Source: Thunnus maccoyii (taxonomy: Eukaryota; Chordata; Actinopteri; Scombriformes; Scombridae). From it: a DNA stretch of 64,000 bases. Below the pieces are notes generated by a model. It worked only from the letters and a program-made list of their open reading frames with translations, was not told the DNA's origin and searched no databases. A program made the translations under genes and the position numbers. Shown here piece by piece: positions 49,650 through 64,000 of this stretch; positions within the stretch are counted from its first letter, which is position 1, and every line of letters begins with the position of its first letter. The stretch lies in the NCBI RefSeq assembly GCF_910596095.1, contig NC_056533.1:7227001-7291000 (forward strand), in the 5' to 3' direction.

Positions 49650-50456
49650 ATGTTGTTGAAGAGCAGGCTCAACAGTTTCTTCATCACCATTCTCAGCTTC
49701 ATCTTCATCCTCCTTCTGTTTGTACGGGGCAGTCATCAACGAAGAATGTATGTTCATCAGACACAAAAAAAGACCTGGTCTGAAGCCCAAAGGTACTGTC
49801 GGGAGAACCATATTGACCTGGCCACCTTTAGAAACCAGGTGGAATTAAACATAACATCTGGGACTTGCAATTTCACATCAAAATGTTGGATTGGTCTCCA
49901 TAGAGCCAAAAATGATGTCTGGAATTGGTCTAACGGAGAGAAAACCAGATTTACATCTTGGAGTGACAACTTCAATCTACTTAACTATAACCGAAATGAG
50001 AATTGTGTTGTTACAGCAGATGGATTTTTGTATAATTGGCAATGTGATCGTCCACATGCATTTCTGTGTTATAAAGATGATCTGGTCTTAGTAAAAGAGA
50101 ACAAGACATGGGAGGAGGCTCTGGAACACTGCAGGACTCTTGACACTGATCCCAGTTCAAACAACATGAACTATGACCTCCCACATATGCACTTCAGTGG
50201 CTCAAACTGGGATGCCGGAAAAATTATTCAAGATGCTCAAACAGAAGAGGTGTGGATTGGTCTCCGTTACCTGGCAGGATGCTGGCTGTGGGTGAACAGG
50301 AAACCTCTACGGGGACAATGGCCTGCCTGCCCTGCAACAGGGATGTACTGTGGGACAATGTCAAAGATGGGGGATCTTTTGGATGTTTGGAGAGAAGGAA
50401 TTTTTTTTGCTCACCCACAAACTAGACTGTATGTACTTGAAGGCCTGCATATGTAG
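49650..50456 (+). CDS. C-type lectin with two tandem lectin domains, second one frameshifted
   Basis: A single uninterrupted frame of 268 codons. Residues 1-27 are a hydrophobic signal peptide or signal anchor (SFFITILSFIFILLLFV). Lectin domain 1 spans about 33-141 with KTWSEAQRYC, CWIGLHR, WNWSNGE and a final C-x7-C pattern (YNWQCDRPHAFLCY). Lectin domain 2 starts at about 146 with KTWEEALEHC and VWIGLRYLAGCWLWVNRKPL. The usual calcium-binding EPN/QPD and WND motifs are not seen, so sugar binding of the classic kind is unlikely. From about residue 237 (base 50361) the frame leaves the family pattern. The +1 frame there gives the expected Cys-containing end and a stop at 50423-50425, so one base seems lost. 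The C-terminal 30 residues are therefore not lectin sequence. Two-domain lectins of this type form large teleost families. It is either a recent pseudogene or a sequencing error; the exact gene cannot be named. Confidence 0.75.
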   Translation: MLLKSRLNSFFITILSFIFILLLFVRGSHQRRMYVHQTQKKTWSEAQRYCRENHIDLATFRNQVELNITSGTCNFTSKCWIGLHRAKNDVWNWSNGEKTRFTSWSDNFNLLNYNRNENCVVTADGFLYNWQCDRPHAFLCYKDDLVLVKENKTWEEALEHCRTLDTDPSSNNMNYDLPHMHFSGSNWDAGKIIQDAQTEEVWIGLRYLAGCWLWVNRKPLRGQWPACPATGMYCGTMSKMGDLLDVWREGIFFAHPQTRLYVLEGLHM

Positions 50457-52239
50457 ATGTGTTTTATCACTACACTTAACATTTTTACTTTTACTCTGTA
50501 TTTCTGATTGTTTTGGAAGAAGTGTAGATAGAGCATTTATGAATTAGAGAAATGTGACTTTTCTGGATCCAAGAATGTCAAAGATAGTCATGTCAAATCA
50601 GACAATAATATTTTGGTGGTAATTTCTATAGTGCTATATAGATATAGACATATAAAACTGAAATACATATTTACAGTTGTAGAATTATTGAATATTTGAA
50701 ATTACAGAACATGGGTTATAATTTTCACACTAAACTGAATGCAAATTTGTTCATTATGATGCTGACCCTCTCCATCCAAACAAAAATTCTTTTCATTATA
50801 TCTTTGGTCTAATTTAAATAAACCTTGTTTTTGATTTTTTTTTTTTTTTGAGTAAGCATTTGTGTCTTGTGATGAATTACTTGTTTAACAAACTCCTGAG
50901 AGGTGGTATTTAAATCTTACACACAGTAAAATCAAAGCAGGTATCGTTAATACTGATAATAATGTCAAAAGTCTTAATTGAAAACTTCAAACTTTGAAAG
51001 CTCTTTCCTGAAAGAGTGATTCTTTTGTAATTTGTGCAAAAAATTCTACAGTTAAAAGTTGGCTGACATTTCAAGCTGCTAATAAAAATAATAAATAATG
51101 ATCACAATAATAAAGCAGTAGTGCAGCCTGACACAAATGCAGCTGATAGATGGTTGAAATAACTTCTCAGGCAGTACTCTCTGGATACTCTATTAGAGAA
51201 AGTTTTGGTTCTTACTGGAGCTCCTCGCTCCTTGTGTCTCTCTTTTTTTTTAGCTTTGTGTGCTCACACTCCTGTTTAAACTCAGTATGTTTAGAAACTT
51301 AGCCTTTCTGCAAATGCCATATCTTATAATATTTTATTAACAGGCAAGAAAAACATAAGTTATGGTATTTGATTAAAAAACCCAACTTTTAACTTGTTTT
51401 TTCCAGGTCTTGGTCAACAGATGGAGTTTGCTCAGGGCCCATATTGATCAGGCATCTCAGAATTGCTCTTTGGAATCAGACTTAGATTTGAGCTAAGACT
51501 AAAAACACTTCTTAGTAGGACTTAAGTTATTTATGACGTGTCCTACACTGACTTTCAGCAAGGAGCGTGACCACTCCAAGGAGAGAGTGTGATGTCACTG
51601 TTTTACAACACTGCTGCAAATTAGAAATTATGATGACGTGTTGTACTTTTCCTGACATTTGTGGTTTGGAGTGACAAGGGTATAAATCAAAATGCAGAAA
51701 AGAGCACCACTTTTTAGAGGGTGGGGGCATATGCATTGAAACACACAAAGATCTATATTACTGATGAATGAGTATTGAGTAACATTGCAGAACACTTTTT
51801 TAGTCCGACACCACACGGCGCCACATCTACATGCATGATGAACATGCACATGAAATACACATGCTCAGATTAACCCCTCTGATTCAACACAAAAATACAG
51901 GCCAAGTCTATTTACACATAAACGTACAGATGAAACAATAGTGAACAACAAACATCCAGTCCACAACCAAAACACATCCTGCTGCAAGTCTAAATCAACA
52001 TCATATTCATTATTATCACAAGTCAGCACTCAGGAGATAAATATCTCAGGAGATAGATATCTATCTAAACACAGAAACAGGTGGAGCGTGCAGAGCCGTG
52101 CACACACCCACACACTTGAGACAAGTGCAGTGAAATTAAAAGTAACCAACGCAATAGTCCAGCCATACCATAGAAAATGACTATGACAGTAATATGTAGG
52201 TTATGTTAAAAAAAAACAACAACAAAAAAACTATTTACT
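50457..52239. other. non-coding stretch, no gene recognised
   Basis: AT-rich, with a T-run near 50835-50850 and a short repeated 'agatatct' cluster near 52035-52065. No coding exon recognised. Confidence 0.4.
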
Positions 52240-53225
52240 TAAGTGTTCCTTGAACTTCCTGAAGACCAGTCTGCTTTGCTCATTTTGCTGGACAAATTCT
52301 TTGCCAGGTGTATATGGCTGCACATCAGGTCAGTAAGCCTTCTCTGTGTCATAGTTGTAGATAGGTATGTTTTAATACAGCCAAGTGTTGAGAAAGATCT
52401 TTCAGCTTATGCTGTAGTGACTGGGAATGTGAAAAAACAGTTTCAACAGTTTGTGCACTTCTGACTGTAGTTCTTTGTCCACAGGGACAGCATTCATTGC
52501 TTCAGTTATGAACCTTACCGATGGTTTTTCAGGCTTGGCTTGAATTGCTGATGTCTTAATGGTGTCTGGCAACATGCTCAACTGTGCACACAGATTGTCA
52601 AAGTCAAAATCCTTTGAGTATAAGGACGTTATAGAAGACGGGAGAGTCACCTCTTTCCCAGAGGTAGCTGTGACCAGCAGCTTTCCATGTCCACCACTAC
52701 CCTGAAGTCACGCTGATCAAAACGATGACTCAGTTCACTATTCAGCAAGTTTTCTGTAATACTCTGATGGACTCTGAAATGTGTGCTCGGTTTCCCTGCC
52801 CACAAGCCTTTTGGGGAGTCTCTGTTGCCAGGGCAACTGGGGGCTCTCTGTCAAATCCTTGGAGGCCTCAATCACTGACTTGAAAAAGTTGTCAATTGCA
52901 TCATCTGACCTCTGCTGCTGAATAAAAGCTTGCATTACAGCGACTGCACTCTGGGGGTCTTGTAGCATTGTGTCAGTGGTTTGTAATGTCTTGAAAAACT
53001 GTTCAGTTGGAGAGAAAATCAGATAGATGAGGCGCAGAATAAAATAGGTGTTGAATTTTTCAAGCATGGCTAGAATGCCCCCAGCTTTCCAACTGTGTGC
53101 ATCATGGGATTCTTCCAAAAACTCTTCCATCACAGTGGCAAGCACAGAGTAGTTGTCATTGACTGACTTTAAAGCGCCAGTTCTCACTGTCCATTGTGTT
53201 GGACAGAAGGTTTTGTGTTTCAGGT
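52240..53225 (-). pseudogene. hAT-type (ZMYM1-like) transposase relic
   Basis: On the minus strand the text runs through 53187-52738 (KSVNDNYSVL, EESHDAHSWKAGGILAMLEK, LQTTDTMLQDPQSAVAVMQA, QQQRSDDAIDNFF, LPKRLVGRE), then 52650-52402 (YSKDFDFDNLCAQLSMLP, EVHKLLKLFFHIPSHYS), then in a shifted frame the dimerisation signature AERSFSTLGCIKTYL and RRLTDLMCSHIHL down to about 52260. This order is that of the C-terminal half of ZMYM1-like hAT proteins. At least two frameshifts and stops break it, and the N-terminal half is absent. It is a decayed transposon copy, not a host gene. Confidence 0.8.
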
Positions 53226-53939
53226 TTCATTTTGTTCTTTAGTGACTGGAATGCATGGTTTCATTTAGGGGATTTCTTGATCAGGAGTGCTGCCGTTCAC
53301 TTGAACAAATGCACAATGCACACATGTCATGACATTGTTGATAAACAATGCATGTGATAGGTAAATGTCAAATCACATTGCAGCAGTCAGGAGTGGGACA
53401 GTGACCAATATCGTTTGGCTTGTTTAAAATACAAGTTTTGAAAAAAACAACACATTTACAAGTCAGGCTTTTATTAAAAATAAATAATAAAAATATTATA
53501 TCAGACTGCAAAAGTTACCCAGGCCGCGGGCCCCGTGGCCCCCCCGCTTCTGTGGTCGATGGGAAGAGGGAAGCATAGGAACCTCTGTAGACAGATGGAA
53601 AAGTTAATACATGATATAACATATCATGTATTACAAAGTGCAATTTATTTGGAAAACTGGAACACATTCTTGGCTTAAAGCACAGCTTTGTGCATGCTAC
53701 CAGACCAATCCAAATGTCCCAACTAGTTATGGTAGAAATGAGTCTAGGGCTGTCGAGGCACTTACTAATGGACCAATGTATTACTTCTGTAATTAGCAAT
53801 GACACTGAACATGTCAGCCAGATTAAGATTGAATGCATGACAAAGACCACACACTGACAGATGCATGCCAATAAATTAGGGACAGACAATTTATCTTAGT
53901 AAGAATTGAATGTGATATTACACTTGGTTAGAAAAATAC
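53226..53939. other. non-coding stretch, no gene recognised
   Basis: No gene recognised. The open minus-strand frame at 53515-53889 shows no known domain. A GC-rich block gccgcgggccccgtggcccc lies at about 53523-53542, in sharp contrast to its AT-rich surroundings. Confidence 0.35.
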
Positions 53940-54135
53940 CAAAACAGCTTAGCAAACAGTGGTGTCTCCACCACTTTGGTCCAGACTGAAATATATCAAT
54001 AACTATGAGATTGATTTCCATGAAAGTCTGTACAAACATTCATGTTCTCCAGAGCATGAAGCCTAATGACTTTGGTGATCCCCTAACTTTTCCTGTAGTG
54101 AAACTATGAGGTTGATATTTGTAAAGCTGAACAAC
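53940..54135 (+). repeat. dispersed teleost repeat, family A, copy 3 (truncated)
   Basis: It contains ccaccactttggtccagact at 53969-53988, gaagcctaatgactttggtg at 54058-54077 and 'tgaggttgatatttg' near 54109, in the same order as the copy at 3427-4080. The rest of the element is missing. Confidence 0.6.
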
Positions 54136-55342
54136 ACGTCCTCATACCGAAACAACAGAATAGCTCTATTTCCTCTTCCTAATAAGGCAAAATCATCCTA
54201 TCAAGTCACCTTATATTGACGTTATCTGAACTGTGTCACTTCCCCGGGTCATAATTACTATGGCTGCTAGATGGCGTAAACGTAACTATAGGTCGCTTTT
54301 GCCAGCCTGAATGTTAGAACTGTCATTTTCCTTGTGAGGACAGGCTGAGCTGAAAGCAGTTTAATGCTTCATGAAACTGATGTTACCTGACCTTGAATCA
54401 TTTATTTAACAGAATCTCATCCCCCTACATTATTGCACTTAATGAAAGCAAAGTGCAAAAACAATGCGTTGACTGCTCATGTTCATGGAATACCTCCGGT
54501 GACATTCAGCTGGCGCCTTCGCACGAAGACTGGCAAACAGTAACTCTCAAACAGAAAATCTGCCCTACTGAGTTGAACAAGACGATCTAAGAGAGCTTTC
54601 TCTTGTGAGTGAGCGAGTCTGTAAGTGATGCCCTACATAACCCCACCCGTCACCTTTTCTGTCATTTTACAGGACAGGCTTACCTGGAAGGCCCTGTTTA
54701 ACAGTGAAAGGCGCACACAATCCCATTTGAAGCCTGCTCTGTGGATTTAGCCACTTTTTAAATTCAAATCACTCACACCACAGTGTCAGGACAAGGGGAG
54801 GGTGGGGAGAGGAAGGTGGACTTAATATAAAACCCAAATCCCATTAGAGATGGACCGGAGGAAAATGAGGGGTTGGCACTGTGTCGCCTTACCACACGAT
54901 GTGAAGAGAGAACTCTTTGATGGGGGTCAGAGATGATGTCCCATATTGCAGACTTTTTCCTTTTTTTGTTTTCACATTTTCTACCCATCAAACTGGAAAT
55001 CGCCAGAAGTGAAATGTATCATTACAGGATCTATGTCCGCAGAGGAGCAAGGCTAGAAGGAGTAGGTGACTTATCTGCCACAGACGTAGGTCTTTGGGGT
55101 AATAAGGCATGCATGAGAAGCTGTTTCCCTCCTCTGAATGGGGTATCCATGTCGCTTGGTCCCTGTGTAGCCTGCAGACTCTCTGAAGTGGTCGACTTAG
55201 CTTGGCCTTCTTGTATAATTAGTCTCCTGAACCATGTAGGATGTGTTTCTAGATGGCTCACCTCCTCTACTTTCATTTATACCTGTTCCTCTCTCTCTCC
55301 CTCTCTCTCTTTCTCTCTCCCCTTCTTTTACTCTCTCAAGAC

Positions 55343-55373
<31 letters not shown>

Positions 55374-55676
55374 ATACATACATACACACATGTACAACAC
55401 ATGTCATTGACAAAATCGAAACATAACCTCCTGGATGTTCAGTGCTGGTTTCATTGCCTTTGTTGCTGTTGACTTTCATATGATAATGAAAATAGTAATA
55501 GATAGAAAGCCATATACTCCCTTTTTGAGCAACTTCTTAAGTGCAGTATTTGTGTGGGTTTCCTCTGGATGGTTTCCTCCCTGCATGTGATTTGGAACTT
55601 AACAGTAGAGCTGCAAAGTGGGTTCTGAAGGTTTCTTTAGATGATGTGTAATGATATCCTCAATGTGCCTCAACAG
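54136..55676. other. non-coding stretch with a microsatellite
   Basis: The longest plus-strand frame (54933-55472) runs into a CT-rich tract and the (CA)n repeat at 55343-55369 and shows no known domain. No exon recognised. Confidence 0.4.
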
Positions 55677-55978
55677 AGACACACCAGAGCCTCCTGGGTA
55701 ACTGATGGATACTATGCTATGGGCATCAGTTTTAATAATTTCAACGTAGTTTCTGAGAAATCAGGTTAGTTTGGTATGGTGGATGCCTTCGAGTACTTGG
55801 CCCTTGGCCTCATCCGCTGTTGCTATGGAGAAGAAGACAGCCAGTGGTACGAAGCAGAATTCAGAACACTTCGTCATGAGAATGTGTCTCGGGAATAAAA
55901 CACAGCATCACAGTTGCCAAATTCATGGGCAAATTGCCAGAATCAGCTACCACTCAGGACACTGAGGTCATGTCCTTG
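55677..55978 (+). other. exon-like block of unknown origin
   Basis: A run of three open segments sits in plus-strand order: 55677-55764 (frame giving RHTRASWVTDGYYAMGISFN) after a CAACAG; 55776-55898 (ATG start, MVDAFEYLALGLIRCCYGEE, 40 codons, TAA); then a shifted frame at about 55898-55978 (ITVAKFMGKLPESATTQD) that ends exactly at a strong donor, CTTG|GTATGT. The composition looks protein-like. It may be a decayed exon or retrogene; I do not recognise the family. Confidence 0.22.
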
Positions 55979-63270
<7,292 letters not shown>

Positions 63271-64000
63271 CGCTTCAAGAAAAACAGCCAAAGCACGCAA
63301 GCAGAAAATGGCAGACTGCCCGAGATCCGCGGTGATACGACCTACACCCTCAGATTTGAAATCCAAAGTACGGATACACTTTGGATTTCACACATTAGCA
63401 GGAAAAGTATAGCTAGACATGACTAAAGCTGTAAGCAAACTCTATCATGAATAGGTATTGTATTGTGGTAATATGACCAACATGAGTGCCCATCTTGCTC
63501 AACACCATCCAGAACTAAACGTGGTGCTAGTCAAACGACCTTCGGCGGCAAGCCAATGGACCCTGGATGGAACACTGAATAAACTATGCAGTGGTTCAGA
63601 GAAAACAAATCGAATCACAAAGTCAGTTGCTCATTTTATCTGCAAAGACCTTCGTCCATATAGGTGGAAAATACAAGTTTTAAAAACATGGTTTACACCT
63701 TGGAGCCATGGTACGTTATACCATCAGGGAGATTTTTCTCAGACACAGTTGTGACTAAAATCTACAATGAGGTTAAGTCAGAAGTAAAAGAATCGTGGAG
63801 CAGAGCTGAACGAGTCGCTCTTACCTCCAACGCATGGACCTCACCAGCCACCAAGTCTTACATCAACCTAACATCTCATCACATTGCAGAAGACTGGTCT
63901 TTGTCCTCTCACGTCCCCTAGACCAGAGCCATGCTCAAGAATCACACAGGGGCAGATGTTTCAGTTCTACTTCATAATGTTGCGATTGAATGGAACATCG
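63271..64000 (+). pseudogene. BED-type hAT transposase relic, cut by the window end
   Basis: The plus strand reads, from about 63430, a BED-finger tail (CGNMTNMSAHLAQHHPELN), TLDGTLNKL, then SEKTNRITKSVAHFICKDLR. A frameshift near 63662 switches frames, followed by SFKNMVYTLEPWYVIPSGRF, KSEVKESWSRAERVALTSN, AWTSPATKSYINLTSHHI. This is the N-terminal half of ZBED1-like hAT transposases. A stop lies in the finger part (about 63451) and another after 63921. The catalytic core would continue past 64000. It is a decayed transposon copy. Confidence 0.8.

Noticed and set aside
49418..49783. 121-codon frame overlapping the lectin start
   Set aside because: Different frame from the lectin, with no domain; the lectin frame has the signal peptide and domains.
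54933..55472. 179-codon open frame
   Set aside because: No recognised domain, its end is a CT-rich and CA-repeat tract, and there are no splice signals or family pattern to support it.

Overview
This window looks like nuclear DNA of a teleost fish, probably a percomorph. It is AT-rich, full of (CA)n/(GT)n microsatellites, has short exons with GT-AG introns, and carries many repeat types known from teleosts (L2/Rex1- and L1-like LINEs, Tc1, hAT, piggyBac-like MITEs, a gypsy element with a SCAN-like Gag). I see no rRNA, tRNA, CRISPR array or bacterial-style operon.

Layout: 1-17 kb has no coding gene I can support. It holds dispersed repeats, a LINE 3' remnant (5.2-5.8 kb), two MITE-like repeats (8.0-8.8 kb) and a CpG-containing candidate promoter/5' exon on the minus strand (7.4-7.9 kb). 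At 17.2-23.3 kb lies a complete nine-exon syap1 on the minus strand (363 codons, one GC-AG intron, a candidate 30-nt cassette exon). Head to head with it, phospho2 runs on the plus strand (24.9-27.5 kb, three coding exons, 252 codons), with a decayed L2-type LINE in its second intron. Downstream, in the same order as human PHOSPHO2-KLHL23, is a klhl23 relic (32.7-37.8 kb). It keeps the start of the BTB domain and the last kelch repeats, has lost the middle, and carries three stops and two frameshifts. Its intron is filled by a repeat that was itself interrupted by an L1-like fragment.

From 38 kb on the window is mostly repeats and unassigned non-coding DNA: a 217-bp tandem duplication, nested MITEs (40.7-42.7 kb), an L2/Rex1-like LINE end (45.3-45.9 kb), pieces of a Ty3/gypsy element (46.9-48.4 kb), one intronless two-domain C-type lectin gene with a late frameshift (49.65-50.46 kb), a ZMYM1-like hAT relic (52.2-53.2 kb), a puzzling exon-like block (55.7-56.0 kb) and a BED-type hAT transposase relic running off the right end (63.3-64 kb).

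Only syap1 and phospho2 look like intact host genes; their start codons are 1.6 kb apart. Syap1 is a BSD-domain protein linked to Akt signalling. Phospho2 is a HAD phosphatase active on pyridoxal phosphate. No functional link between them is visible beyond their arrangement. Identifications rest on my reading of translated motifs against remembered family patterns, not on a database search.
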